This document shows, in pieces, positions 16,091 to 24,426 of a stretch of DNA of 64,000 nt. This stretch comes from Alicyclobacillus sp. GTDB lineage: Bacteria; Bacillota; Bacilli; Alicyclobacillales; Alicyclobacillaceae. The translations under genes and the position numbers were made by a program. Numbering within the stretch: position 1 is the stretch's first letter; each line of letters opens with the position of its first letter. The notes below the pieces were generated by a model. That model was not told the origin of the DNA. It saw only the letters and a program-made list of their open reading frames with translations, and searched no databases. The stretch lies in contig JAIMBT010000011.1 in assembly GCA_023511295.1 (NCBI GenBank), positions 1 to 64,000 of the forward strand. Reading direction: 5' to 3'.

Positions 16091-19090
16091 CTACTCGACG
16101 CCCGCGTCCGCTCGCAACTCGGAGGCATCCACGGCGTCCGCCGCGCCGCTCGGCAGCGCACCCGCCAAAGGCTGGTAGTCGTCGCGTTGCCACTTCAATT
16201 CAACCCGCACGCCAGGCTGCGGATTCGGATGACCGAGCCGGAAGTTCCCGCGTTTCATCGGCGAGACCCCCTCTTCCGCGAGTACTTCCAGCTGCACGCG
16301 CATCTCCTTGTACGCAGGGGTGTGCGTGTGTTCGTCGTGGTAGCTGCTCGTCAGGTAGTTGATGGCCTCTTCGTCTTCGCTCGTGTTCATCGGCAGATAC
16401 AGTTCGTTGCCCACCACCCGGTCTGTCACGACGGCGCGCACCTTCACCTTCCCGTACGGGGACGTCAGTCGCACCAAACTGCCGTCTCGGATGCCGCGCG
16501 CCTCCGCCAACTGCGGTGACACCTCGACGTAGGTGGTGGGGATCTTCCGGCGGATCCCCGCCACGCGGTACGTGAGGTTCCCTTCGTGAAAGTGTTCCAA
16601 CATGCGGCCGTTGTTGATGTGCAGGTCGTATGCGGGGTCCATGTCTTCCGAGACGGGACGCGTCCACGCCACCGGCACCAGGGTCGCCTTGCCGTCTTCG
16701 AACGGAAATCGATCCCGGTACAACAGCGGGCTGTCCGTTCCGTCCTCGGCAACGGGCCACTGCAGGCTCCGGTACCCTTCGAGCCGGTCGTACCGCGCGC
16801 CCTTCAGCAGTTCTGCCAGGCTTGTCGCCTCCTCGAAGATCTCCGCTGGGTGCGTGTAGTGCCAATCCGCACCGAGGCGATTCGCGAGGTCTTGGATGAT
16901 TTGCCAGTCCGGCCGCGATTCACCGAGCGGATTGAACACCCGATACAGGCGCTGGATACGCCGTTCTGTGTTCGTGAACGTTCCGTCCTTCTCCAAACTC
17001 GGCGATGCAGGCAATACGACATCCGCGAATTCCGCGGTTTTGCTAAAGAAGACGTCCTGTACGACGAAAAACTCGAGCTTTTCAAAGGCCGCTTGTACGT
17101 GGTTGGCGTTGGAGTCAACCAAGGCCATTTCCTCTCCGAAGAGGTACATCGCCTTCAGCTCACCGGCGTGGATCTTCTCGACCATCTGATGGTTGTCCAG
17201 CCCGTCGCGTTCCGGGAGCGGCACACCCCAAGCGCGCTCGTACTTCTCGCGCACCTTCGGGTCCTTCACCGACTCGTACCCGGGCATCACGTCCGGTGCG
17301 CAGCCGAAGTCTCCGGCCCCCTGGACGTTGTTGTGGCCGCGCAGTGGATACGCCCCCGTACCCGGGCGTCCGACCTGCCCCGAGACGAGCAACAAGTTAC
17401 AGATGGCGACGCTGGTGTCGCTGCCGCCGACATGCTGCGTGACGCCCATCGCCCAAAGGATGCAGACGCGGTTCGCGGCGTGAATCATTTCGGCGGTCCG
17501 AATCAGCTCGTCCTGCGACAGACCGGTCACCTGCGCCGCATAGTCGAGTGTGAACGTCTGCAGCGACTCGCGGTACGCCTCAAAGCCATTCACGCGACTG
17601 CGCAGAAACGCCTCGTCGTGCCACCCTTGGTCGATGAGGTACCTCGTCACGGCAGACAACCACACCAAGTCCGACCCCGGTTTGGGATGCAGCCACAGGT
17701 CGGCGCGGTTCGCCATGTCGTTCTTGCGCAGATCCGCGACAATCAGTTTCTGCCCCCGCGTTTTGTGTGCCCGTCGGATGCGGGTCGAAAGCACGGGATG
17801 CGATTCTGCGGGATTCGCGCCGACAATGATGACGAGATCTGCTTGCTCGATGTCCTCAATGCTGCCGCTGTCTCCCCCATAGCCCATCGTCTTGCGCAAC
17901 GCGTACGTTGCCGGCGACTGGCAGTAGCGCGAGCAGTTGTCGATGTTATTCGTCCCCATCACTGCGCGCGCAAACTTCTGCATCAGGTAGTTTTCCTCAT
18001 TCGTGCATTTCGAAGACGAGATGTATCCGATGGCGTCGGGACCGTGCGCCGCCTTGATGGACGCCAACCGCTCTGCCACGTAGTCCAGGGCCTCATCCCA
18101 GGTTGCGGTGACAAACTGCCCATCGCGCCGAATCAGTGGGTGCAACAAACGGTCCGGGCTGTTGACGAAATCCCATCCAAATTTTCCTTTGATACAGGTG
18201 GAGATCTGGTTCGCCGGCGCCTCCATCTGTGGTTCGACCTTCAAGATCTTGCGCCCCTTCGTCCAGATGTCAAAGCTGCACCCGACGCCGCAGTACGTGC
18301 AGACCGTCTTGGTCTTCTGAACGCGAGACTCGCGCATCTGTGCCTCGAGTTCTGAGATGGTGAAGATGGGTCCATAACCCGGCTCGGTCTCTTTGGTGAG
18401 GTCAATCATGCGCTCGAGTGTCTTCGGCGGGATGCCCGTCAGGTATCCGGCTTCGCCCAGCATCGACTTCTCCATCAGCGCGTTGCAAGGACACACCGTC
18501 ACGCAGTGGCCACAGGAGACGCAGGACGATTCGTTGATGGGGACGTCGTCGTCCCAGATGACCCGGGGCCGCTCTCGCGACCAGTCGATGGACAGGACCT
18601 CGCTCACCTGCAGATTTTGGCACGCTTCCACGCACCGGCCGCAGAGGATGCACTGGTCTGGGTCGTACCGGTAAAACGGGTTCGAGTTGTCTTCCTCATA
18701 CGGTTTCGGCTCGAATGGGTACTTCTGGTGTTCTACGCGCATCGCCATGACTGTGTTGTGGACCGTGCAGTTCTGGTTGTTGTTGTCGCAAACCGTGCAG
18801 TACAGGTCGTGGTTGTGCAAAATCCGGTCAATCGCCTCGCGGCGGGCCCAACGCGCCGCTGGCGTTTTGGTGTTCACGCGCATCCCGGCTTGCACCGCGG
18901 TTGCGCACGTCCGCACCAACTGGCCGTCCACCTCGGCGATGCACGTGTCACACGTCTGGATGGGTCCCAGGGCAGGGTGGTAGCAGATGTGCGGAAACGC
19001 GCCGTCCTGCTCCAAGATGGCCTGCAACACGCTGGCATGGGCAGGCGCCGACACGGCGTGCCCATTTAGCTCAAACTCAACGGAAGACAT
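16091..19090 (-). CDS. fdhF: Formate dehydrogenase-like molybdopterin oxidoreductase (YrhE/YjgC type)
   Basis: 999 aa from ATG 19090 (GGACGGAGC upstream). Domains in order: N-terminal [2Fe-2S] ferredoxin domain (CYHPALGPIQTCDTC, residues 36-50), His-Cys3 cluster (HNHDLYCTVCDNNNQNC), two [4Fe-4S] motifs (CILCGRCVEACQ, CVSCGHCVTVCPC), then the catalytic molybdopterin part with its own cluster CTYCGVGC and a C-terminal MGD-binding domain (YDLHINNGRMLEHF). The Mo/W ligand is Cys in NCSRYCQSP. The residue after it is Gln, where well-studied formate dehydrogenases have a catalytic His, as in B. subtilis YrhE/YjgC; activity on formate is therefore likely but not certain. Cytoplasmic, no Tat signal. 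Confidence 0.9.
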   Translation of the reverse strand: MSSVEFELNGHAVSAPAHASVLQAILEQDGAFPHICYHPALGPIQTCDTCIAEVDGQLVRTCATAVQAGMRVNTKTPAARWARREAIDRILHNHDLYCTVCDNNNQNCTVHNTVMAMRVEHQKYPFEPKPYEEDNSNPFYRYDPDQCILCGRCVEACQNLQVSEVLSIDWSRERPRVIWDDDVPINESSCVSCGHCVTVCPCNALMEKSMLGEAGYLTGIPPKTLERMIDLTKETEPGYGPIFTISELEAQMRESRVQKTKTVCTYCGVGCSFDIWTKGRKILKVEPQMEAPANQISTCIKGKFGWDFVNSPDRLLHPLIRRDGQFVTATWDEALDYVAERLASIKAAHGPDAIGYISSSKCTNEENYLMQKFARAVMGTNNIDNCSRYCQSPATYALRKTMGYGGDSGSIEDIEQADLVIIVGANPAESHPVLSTRIRRAHKTRGQKLIVADLRKNDMANRADLWLHPKPGSDLVWLSAVTRYLIDQGWHDEAFLRSRVNGFEAYRESLQTFTLDYAAQVTGLSQDELIRTAEMIHAANRVCILWAMGVTQHVGGSDTSVAICNLLLVSGQVGRPGTGAYPLRGHNNVQGAGDFGCAPDVMPGYESVKDPKVREKYERAWGVPLPERDGLDNHQMVEKIHAGELKAMYLFGEEMALVDSNANHVQAAFEKLEFFVVQDVFFSKTAEFADVVLPASPSLEKDGTFTNTERRIQRLYRVFNPLGESRPDWQIIQDLANRLGADWHYTHPAEIFEEATSLAELLKGARYDRLEGYRSLQWPVAEDGTDSPLLYRDRFPFEDGKATLVPVAWTRPVSEDMDPAYDLHINNGRMLEHFHEGNLTYRVAGIRRKIPTTYVEVSPQLAEARGIRDGSLVRLTSPYGKVKVRAVVTDRVVGNELYLPMNTSEDEEAINYLTSSYHDEHTHTPAYKEMRVQLEVLAEEGVSPMKRGNFRLGHPNPQPGVRVELKWQRDDYQPLAGALPSGAADAVDASELRADAGVE

Positions 19091-19143
19091 CGATGGCTCC
19101 GTCCTCTCGCGCGTCTGGTTCAAACGCGTTCGCCCCCTTCCTG

Positions 19144-19737
19144 CTAGACCCACCAGTGCCCGCCGACCGCCATATTGTAGGCGACACCGTAGGTCAGGTA
19201 CATCAGCCAGATGCCAGTGAGAAACTGCCAGAACCCGACAAGCCGCCCGGCACCGCTTGAACCGGTGAACCGCGCGGGAATTTCCGTCAGGTAGATGAGC
19301 GTCAAACCGATGAACAGAATGGCCACGGGCACGTCGCCGGCGGCGAAGAAGATGAGCATCCCGAGGATGGACAGAAGGGCGAACGGGATGGCCATCCAGC
19401 CGTCCGGTTGGTCACTGCTCCCGATATGCCTTCGGTGGGCCATCGCGAACCAGTGCACACCGAAGGCGGTGAATGCCAGCGCAGCCATGTACAGCGGCGC
19501 AGACTTGGTGTACACGCCGAACCAGGTGAGGCCGACCATCAGGTAGACGCCAGTGATGAACTGCATGAACCCCGGCATCCAGAACCCCCACATCCCCATC
19601 GTCCGGTTGACGTCGGGACCGGAGCGGGGGAATCCGAACAGCGCCTGTCCGCCCCAGATGAAATAGCCCGTTCCCAGCCCGAAGAATCCGAGGGCAATCG
19701 GCAAGAATGGGGATTGAGCGAACGCAACCGTTGTCAC
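19144..19737 (-). CDS. Small polytopic membrane protein of the fdh operon
   Basis: 197 aa from GTG 19737, spaced 9 nt after GAGGAGG. An in-register ATG is not available and the ATG right after the SD is out of frame. Six hydrophobic helices are evident (for example ALGFFGLGTGYFIWGG and FWQFLTGIWLMYLTYGVAY). The pattern loosely recalls the acetate/succinate transporter family (GPR1/FUN34/YaaH), so formate or another small acid could be moved. This is inference from shape and from its place as first gene of the operon, 53 bp before fdhF. Confidence 0.7.
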   Translation of the reverse strand: MTTVAFAQSPFLPIALGFFGLGTGYFIWGGQALFGFPRSGPDVNRTMGMWGFWMPGFMQFITGVYLMVGLTWFGVYTKSAPLYMAALAFTAFGVHWFAMAHRRHIGSSDQPDGWMAIPFALLSILGMLIFFAAGDVPVAILFIGLTLIYLTEIPARFTGSSGAGRLVGFWQFLTGIWLMYLTYGVAYNMAVGGHWWV

Positions 19738-19894
19738 CAAGGCATACCTCCTCAACCGCATCTCGGTTCAGGATACCCAGGCTGGCCGGTGACCATGCGA
19801 TGCTGTCTGCCGTTTTCCCGCGGACACAGTCGGAGACCAACGGGACGGGCCGCGGGCGCAACCGCGTCGGCTCCCGGCGGATGCACCAAAACAA

Positions 19895-19921
19895 ACGCCC
19901 CCCTGGCGGCCAGGGGGACGT
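19895..19921 (-). terminator. Terminator of the former tRNA-Lys gene
   Basis: Minus strand ACGTCCCCCTGG, loop CCG, CCAGGGGGGCGT followed by TTGTTTT: a 12-bp stem with one G-U pair. It lies 19 bp after the tRNA-Lys remnant and was probably its terminator before the prophage split the gene. Confidence 0.75.
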
Positions 19922-19939
19922 TCTTTGGATACTTTCCTT

Positions 19940-19989
19940 TGGTGAGCCATCCCGGACTCGAACCGGGGACACCCTGATTAAAAGTCAGG
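19940..19989 (-). other. Prophage attachment site: 3' half of tRNA-Lys (TTT)
   Basis: Read on the minus strand this is the anticodon arm (CTGACTTTTAATCAG, anticodon TTT), variable loop, T arm (CCCGGTTCGAGTCCGGG) and acceptor end GGCTCACCA of tRNA-Lys. The D arm and 5' acceptor strand are absent: beyond 19990 the sequence turns into unrelated DNA. This is the classic scar left when a phage recombines within a tRNA anticodon region and restores a full tRNA at the other end of the prophage, here beyond the window. The crossover lies somewhere within these 50 bp. Confidence 0.88.
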
Positions 19990-20147
19990 CATGGCCGCCA
20001 GAATCCGATGGACCGTATTCCGCGAATTCCTTGTAGTGACGAGGGTTCGCGGGTTTTCTTTTGGAATCCTTAGGACGAGACGTGACTACAGTGTACTACA
20101 TTCCGTTCCCCGTTTGTTCCCAATATGGGTTACGCTCCAGCAGATCT

Positions 20148-20408
20148 CTACATCTCTTCTTCCTCGAAGTACCGCCGCCTGTCCCTGCGCCGGCGGACCA
20201 TGTCCTTGGCGACGGCCTCCACCTGGGCGTCGAACTGCTCCCGCACATACTCGGTGAGGATGGACCTGGCGAGCTGCTCGGTGAGTTCATGTAGCTCCCA
20301 GCTCCTCATCGCCTCGCCGTCCTCGAGGTACACGACATCCTCCACCAGCTGCTCGAGCTTACGCCACGTGATGCGGGGCACCCTCACGAGCGGATTGAGT
20401 ATGCCCAC
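20148..20408 (-). CDS. Unknown small protein near att
   Basis: 86 aa from GTG 20408, close behind GGGGTGAGG and 5 bp after the stop of the preceding gene. The product is charged and helical (WRKLEQLVEDVVYLEDGE... ending in RRRRDRRRYFEEEEM). No family recognised. With its upstream partner it forms a two-gene unit at the very left end of the prophage, where cargo genes are common. Confidence 0.6.
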   Translation of the reverse strand: MGILNPLVRVPRITWRKLEQLVEDVVYLEDGEAMRSWELHELTEQLARSILTEYVREQFDAQVEAVAKDMVRRRRDRRRYFEEEEM

Positions 20409-20412
20409 GCCC

Positions 20413-20871
20413 TCACCCCATCCTCTGCAGGCTGTATGGGCTCCGAGGCTGATACCCGGGCGCCACAAGCTGCGTCACCCGCGGATAGTCACAGGCGTAT
20501 CGCAGGAGTGCGGCCGCCGCATGCGCCACCGGCCGGCCCAGCGCAAAGCCGAGGGCGTCCAGGCTGGCCCAGTCATCGAGCCCAAACCGCATCGTCAGAC
20601 GCTCGGTGACGTGGCCGGGAGGATTGATGATGCGGTCCAGGTCCGCATGGTCGCGGTGCCCGAGCCACGCGTGTGTCCCGTACGCATAGTCGCGCCACAT
20701 GTAGGCCGCCAGTCGATTGAGCGTCGGAGTGTCACCAAGCGCCGCGAGGACGAGCCGCGCGCCTGTCTCGCCGTCCGACTGACGCAGGTGTCGTCCCACT
20801 TCCCGGACGTGCTCCCGCACGAACTGCGGGACGTATGGGCTGACCTTCTTCTTCTCTCCCCTACCGATCAT
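20413..20871 (-). CDS. Unknown protein, possible ribbon-helix-helix fold
   Basis: 152 aa, basic start MIGRGEKKKVSPYV. No family was recognised with confidence. The segment VTERLTMRFGLDDWASLDAL followed by another helix has the strand-helix-helix rhythm of CopG/Arc-type DNA-binding proteins, so a DNA-binding or partition role is possible. It begins a two-gene minus-strand unit and is divergent from the HTH gene at 21070. Confidence 0.55.
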   Translation of the reverse strand: MIGRGEKKKVSPYVPQFVREHVREVGRHLRQSDGETGARLVLAALGDTPTLNRLAAYMWRDYAYGTHAWLGHRDHADLDRIINPPGHVTERLTMRFGLDDWASLDALGFALGRPVAHAAAALLRYACDYPRVTQLVAPGYQPRSPYSLQRMG

Positions 20872-21069
20872 GCTGCATCGCTCCTTTTTCGCCGTTTGGG
20901 CCCGCCACTCGGTGGCACAGGGGCAGGTTTTGGCGCGGGGAGGAGGAGGTGCCCCGCCGCCACTGCGCCCCTCAGTTCTGCGGACGATAAAGGGATATGA
21001 TGTCAGGGCTTGTCGCTATTCGCGGACAGAGAGGATTTTGTTCGCCTCCATCGAATGGGTTTATCGGTG

Positions 21070-21291
21070 ATGAACATGATCAGATGCAGGCTCGGAGAGA
21101 TAATTGAAGTGAACGGATTACGCAAAGGATGGGTGGCTGCACAAGCCAGGATCACACCGACGTCACTGAGCCAACTCATCGGAGGCAAACGGTTGCCGTC
21201 GTTGGAGGTCGCGTACCGGATCGCGCGGGTGTTGGATACGCGTGTGGATGAGATCTGGGTGTGGGAGGATGAGGCCAAATCAGGGGAATGA
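21070..21291 (+). CDS. XRE-family helix-turn-helix regulator (small)
   Basis: 73 aa from ATG 21070; an in-frame TTG at 21010 would add 20 residues but lacks a ribosome site, and the chosen ATG has only a weak one. The Cro/CI-type HTH is clear: GWVAAQARITPTSLSQLIGG followed by PSLEVAYRIARVLDTRVDEI. It is one of only two plus-strand genes in the prophage. It could regulate the neighbouring toxin-antitoxin genes or phage functions; as it lacks a C-terminal oligomerisation or cleavage domain, it is unlikely to be a full CI repressor. Confidence 0.82.
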   Translation: MNMIRCRLGEIIEVNGLRKGWVAAQARITPTSLSQLIGGKRLPSLEVAYRIARVLDTRVDEIWVWEDEAKSGE

Positions 21292-21329
21292 GGAGCGCCC
21301 TATGAAACGACGCAACAATGTGTCGCACG

Positions 21330-21809
21330 TTACACTTTTGAGATCTCTCCCCGAATCCATTTAAACATACGCTTCCAATGCGGATCTTTCGTAGGAGGCG
21401 TATAGCGGCACCACTTCTTTATCGTTCGAGATATCCGCTCAACGGACTGCTTACTCATGGCGATTCCTCGAGCAAAATGTTTCAATTGGTTGTTCTGCGC
21501 GACCACCACATAGCTGTTCATTTCCAGAAACACAATCATTGCAAGAACCGCAGTTCGCTTGTTGCCGTTGTGAAACGGATGGTTCTTGATGATTGAACGC
21601 ACCAAGCATGCGGCCTTCAGAAATACCGTCGGGTACAGTTCTTCTTTGTTATAAGTCTGTTGGGGCTCCCCTAACGCCGACAGGAACAGACTTGTGCTCT
21701 TCACACCCGTCTGTTCCTGCGTGACACCTTCTTCGTAGTCGTCGAAGAATTGCATCGCTATTTCATGAATGACCAAAAGCTCTTCACGCGTCAGGTAGCG
21801 GACCTTAAT
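21330..21809 (-). CDS. doc: Doc-like toxin (Fic fold)
   Basis: About 159 aa if translation begins at the ATT codon 21809 overlapping the antitoxin stop (TATTAA); this keeps the VRYLTREELLVIHE segment that Doc proteins have at their N-terminus. No ATG or GTG is available; CTG 21794 behind AAGG or TTG 21776 are other choices. Doc is a kinase that phosphorylates EF-Tu and stops translation. The active motif HPFHNGNKRTA (HxFx[D/N]GNKR) is intact. Low GC compared with the surroundings suggests separate acquisition. It probably stabilises the prophage or acts in abortive infection. Confidence 0.85.
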   Translation of the reverse strand: MKVRYLTREELLVIHEIAMQFFDDYEEGVTQEQTGVKSTSLFLSALGEPQQTYNKEELYPTVFLKAACLVRSIIKNHPFHNGNKRTAVLAMIVFLEMNSYVVVAQNNQLKHFARGIAMSKQSVERISRTIKKWCRYTPPTKDPHWKRMFKWIRGEISKV

Positions 21810-21975
21810 ACTTTGACAGCTCCTTCAACGCCTTCTCATGTCGAGTGGCAATCTTGGCTACCTTTTCAACGAAAGCGGGAGACACTCGCTTCTTCCAGTC
21901 ATCAGCGAGACCTAATTCACGAGCGACCGTCGGTGGCACCTGCATCTGTTGTACCCTCTTCACCAAGGCGGACAC
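21805..21975 (-). CDS. Antitoxin partner of Doc
   Basis: 56 aa from GTG 21975, placed by GGAGG eight bases upstream (the frame continues to 22068, where ATG 21990 is a possible alternative start). Product is basic at the N-terminus and helical, ending RHEKALKELSKY. It is not an obvious Phd, but its place directly before doc with overlapping stop/start is the standard antitoxin arrangement; its C-terminal helix would block the toxin active site. Confidence 0.65.
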   Translation of the reverse strand: MSALVKRVQQMQVPPTVARELGLADDWKKRVSPAFVEKVAKIATRHEKALKELSKY

Positions 21976-22151
21976 TTTTCTTGCCTCCATTTCGCGATGC
22001 TTGTCCGTATCATACCGTTCCAAGGAACCCGATCGCAATAGCCAGTGTGTGATCCTCAAAAAATTCACGGACCCATCCCCTTCATCGTCTCATCTTCAAG
22101 GATGGCCTGCTTATCTGATGTTTATATAGGGCTCCTGATTAATATGTATGA

Positions 22152-22176
22152 AGGCCCCCACCAATCGGTGAGGGCC
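22152..22176 (-). terminator. Hairpin after the lysis genes
   Basis: AGGCCCCCACC and GGTGAGGGCCT pair around AAT just past the holin stop. The U-tract is poor, so it may slow or end the late transcript only partly. Confidence 0.5.
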
Positions 22177-22193
22177 TCGCTGCGATTACGGGG

Positions 22194-22727
22194 CTATGCG
22201 GTCTGCGCGGGTTGTGCGGGGGTTGCCTGGGGTTGCTGCTGCGCCGCTGCTACCTCGGCCGCGAACTGAGCCGCAGCCCTTACGACCGGTGCACCCGCGA
22301 TGGCGTCGGCAGCCTTCTGCGCCGCCGTCAGTGCATCGGTGATCATCTGCTTGCCCACGTGCCACTCGGCCGGCAGCTGCGTGGAGATGTGGAGCGCCAG
22401 CGCGCTCACCTGCTCTGGCGTCAGTTGCTCCAACCGCCTACTTGCGGCCGCAAGCGCCTGCGCAGCCAGCTGTCCGACCGTAGTCTGCTGCAGGTCGGAG
22501 AGTGCCTTATCGAGCTGGTCTTTCAGATGTACCTCCGCCGCCTTGGCCGCCGGCGTACTGACGAGCGCCTCGGCCCCGGCGACGGCCGCATGCTCGATCT
22601 GCCCTGCATGCTCCGCAACAAATGCGCCCACCTTGCCGAGCAGTCCCTTGTGCGTGACAAGCGCGGCGAGGGATCCCACCCCTGCAGTGACAACCCAAGT
22701 GATGACATCGCTCAAAATCTGGTTCAT
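22194..22727 (-). CDS. Putative phage holin (one-TM, long tail)
   Basis: 177 aa. Residues ~7-28 (DVITWVVTAGVGSLAALV) form a membrane segment after a short N-terminus; the rest is a long Ala/Gln-rich helical tail ending in a low-complexity Ala/Gln/Pro-rich stretch. This layout fits LLH-type holins of Gram-positive phages, which permeabilise the membrane so the endolysin can reach the wall. It lies directly after the endolysin gene (17 bp), ATG preceded by AAAGGAGC. Assignment rests on shape and position. Confidence 0.65.
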   Translation of the reverse strand: MNQILSDVITWVVTAGVGSLAALVTHKGLLGKVGAFVAEHAGQIEHAAVAGAEALVSTPAAKAAEVHLKDQLDKALSDLQQTTVGQLAAQALAAASRRLEQLTPEQVSALALHISTQLPAEWHVGKQMITDALTAAQKAADAIAGAPVVRAAAQFAAEVAAAQQQPQATPAQPAQTA

Positions 22728-22743
22728 GCTTCATTCGCTCCTT

Positions 22744-24036
22744 TCACTTGCTCGCGTCGTAGATCGTCACCTTAGCGGAGACCGTGTTCATGTCGAGGCC
22801 TAGGCTGTTGTCGATAAGCCCACGGAGGCCAAACAGCCCCACCGAGCCTGTCATCAGGTCCCACTGCGGGTCCACCACGCAAGGCATCGTGATCTTGCGG
22901 TCGCCAATGACGACGGTGATCTCGCTGCTGTACGCCTGAACATCCCCTCCAACGCCGCCGACCGTTGTCGGACCAAGATTCGGACATCCGATGCTATCAG
23001 CGATGGCCTGCGACAACAAAATCTCATAGGCGCCAGTGTCGAAGATGAGCTTACCGATGCCGGTCGTGCTGGGATCGCTGCAACTGATTGGCAAGTCGAA
23101 GTAGAACGCATCATTCAGCAGATCGCCCTGCCACGTCGCCAGGTCGGTGCGTCCGGATGCAGGCTGCGGGGCTGGCTTCGGCGCAGGGGAGGGTGTAGGC
23201 AGGGATGGCGTCGGTGCAGGAGCCTCCAGAGCACCCCACGTTTGTGGCCCTACGATACCGTCCATCGTCAGATGGTGCGCGCCCTGGAAGTTGCGCACCG
23301 CTGCCTGCGTGGCCGGGCCGAAGATGCCGTCTACCTTGAGCTTGGCACCGTGTTGGTTGAGTAACTTCTGCAACTTGACTACCGCCGCGCCCGTCGCACC
23401 GCGCTGAATCGTCGGATCTGTTGCCACTGTGATTCCTCCCGGTTTTTGCAAGTCGGCTAGAGAGCCGTTATACAGATCAAGGTCCACGTGCCCGGAGATC
23501 CCAGGTACGCCACCTGAACTGCTGTACTGCCAGAACACATAGGGACGCGGCCAGCCGCCGAGGTCCGGCATCGCGGCGTAGTCCGCCAGCCACAGGTCGA
23601 ATGTGTCGGCCAACGCCGCCAGTCCGTGCTCGCGAATGAACGCAGGGCTGGCATAGAGCAGTGGCCGGCCGGCGTAATGCGGCTTGATCGCCGCCGCCCA
23701 TGCGCGGCACCAGGCCACCAGGTCTGCGCTGCTGAGTCCGCCGGCGTCCTCCATGTCGAGTGCCGGGGGGAGCTCAAAGCCGCCGGCAGCCGTAACCTCC
23801 GACACAAACGCCGCCGCCTCGTCCTGTGCCGAGCTGGTCCCCGGCCGCGCGAAGCAGTACGCCCCGCGCAGCAGACCGGCTGCCTTCGCGCCCGAGTAGT
23901 TGCGCGCGAATAGCGGATCGTGGTACGTTGCGCCCTCCGTCACCTTGACGTAGGCAAACAAAATGCCAGCCTTGGCGACGGCTGGCCAGTCGATGTTGCC
24001 GTTGTTGTTCGATACGTCGATGCCGTTTACTGGCAT
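22744..24036 (-). CDS. Endolysin: GH25 lysozyme + PG-binding + retropepsin-like domain
   Basis: 430 aa. Residues 1-205 are a GH25 muramidase (Asp7, Asp94 and Glu96 of the DMED motif) cleaving the peptidoglycan sugar backbone. 208-272 are a PG_binding_1 wall-binding domain (GATGAAVVKLQKLLNQ, VDGIFGPATQAAV). A Pro-rich linker (273-292) leads to a C-terminal ~130-residue domain with IFDTGA at 331-336 and later hydrophobic strands and a Gly-rich end (SVGLFGLRGLIDNSLGLDMN), the plan of a retropepsin-like aspartyl protease. Such a tail is unusual for an endolysin. The gene overlaps the preceding membrane-protein gene by 10 nt. Confidence 0.88.
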   Translation of the reverse strand: MPVNGIDVSNNNGNIDWPAVAKAGILFAYVKVTEGATYHDPLFARNYSGAKAAGLLRGAYCFARPGTSSAQDEAAAFVSEVTAAGGFELPPALDMEDAGGLSSADLVAWCRAWAAAIKPHYAGRPLLYASPAFIREHGLAALADTFDLWLADYAAMPDLGGWPRPYVFWQYSSSGGVPGISGHVDLDLYNGSLADLQKPGGITVATDPTIQRGATGAAVVKLQKLLNQHGAKLKVDGIFGPATQAAVRNFQGAHHLTMDGIVGPQTWGALEAPAPTPSLPTPSPAPKPAPQPASGRTDLATWQGDLLNDAFYFDLPISCSDPSTTGIGKLIFDTGAYEILLSQAIADSIGCPNLGPTTVGGVGGDVQAYSSEITVVIGDRKITMPCVVDPQWDLMTGSVGLFGLRGLIDNSLGLDMNTVSAKVTIYDASK

Positions 24037-24422
24037 GGCGTCACCTCCTGCGCGTGTTCGCGCGCCTGCAGCTCGTCTAAAATGATCACCTGGCTCTGCG
24101 CAATCTGGCGGATCAGCGGGATCTGGGCTGCGTCCGCCTCGGCCAGCGCTAACAGCGTGTCCAGCGTCTGTGCCTGATGCCGCTCCATCGCTCGCTCTTT
24201 GGCGGCCTTGCGCCTGTCAGACCAGAGCAACAGACTCGACATATTGATGGCTAGCCAAGATACGGAGAGGGTATAGAAATTGCTCGGGTACGGGTCAAAC
24301 CAGTGGCGGTCGACCATGCCTAAGCCGACCCACACGAACGTGACGACGTTATACCCCGCTAAGAACCCGAGGCCGCCGAATGACTCTGCGGTCCAGTCGA
24401 TCGCATGGTTCAGCCAGCGCAC
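24027..24422 (-). CDS. DUF1003-like membrane protein in the lysis cassette
   Basis: 131 aa from GTG 24422 (GAGGTGACGCC upstream). Two membrane helices flank the DUF1003 signature FDPYPSNFYTLSVSW, followed by DRRKAAKERAMERHQ and a long amphipathic helix, as in that family. Its role is not known; the setting between XhlA-like and endolysin genes suggests help in membrane permeabilisation. Confidence 0.75.
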   Translation of the reverse strand: MRWLNHAIDWTAESFGGLGFLAGYNVVTFVWVGLGMVDRHWFDPYPSNFYTLSVSWLAINMSSLLLWSDRRKAAKERAMERHQAQTLDTLLALAEADAAQIPLIRQIAQSQVIILDELQAREHAQEVTPCQ

Positions 24423-24426
24423 GGCG

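Noticed and set aside
16586-18355. 589-aa plus-strand ORF
   Set aside because: Antisense shadow of fdhF; high GC content gives long open frames, no ribosome site or homology.
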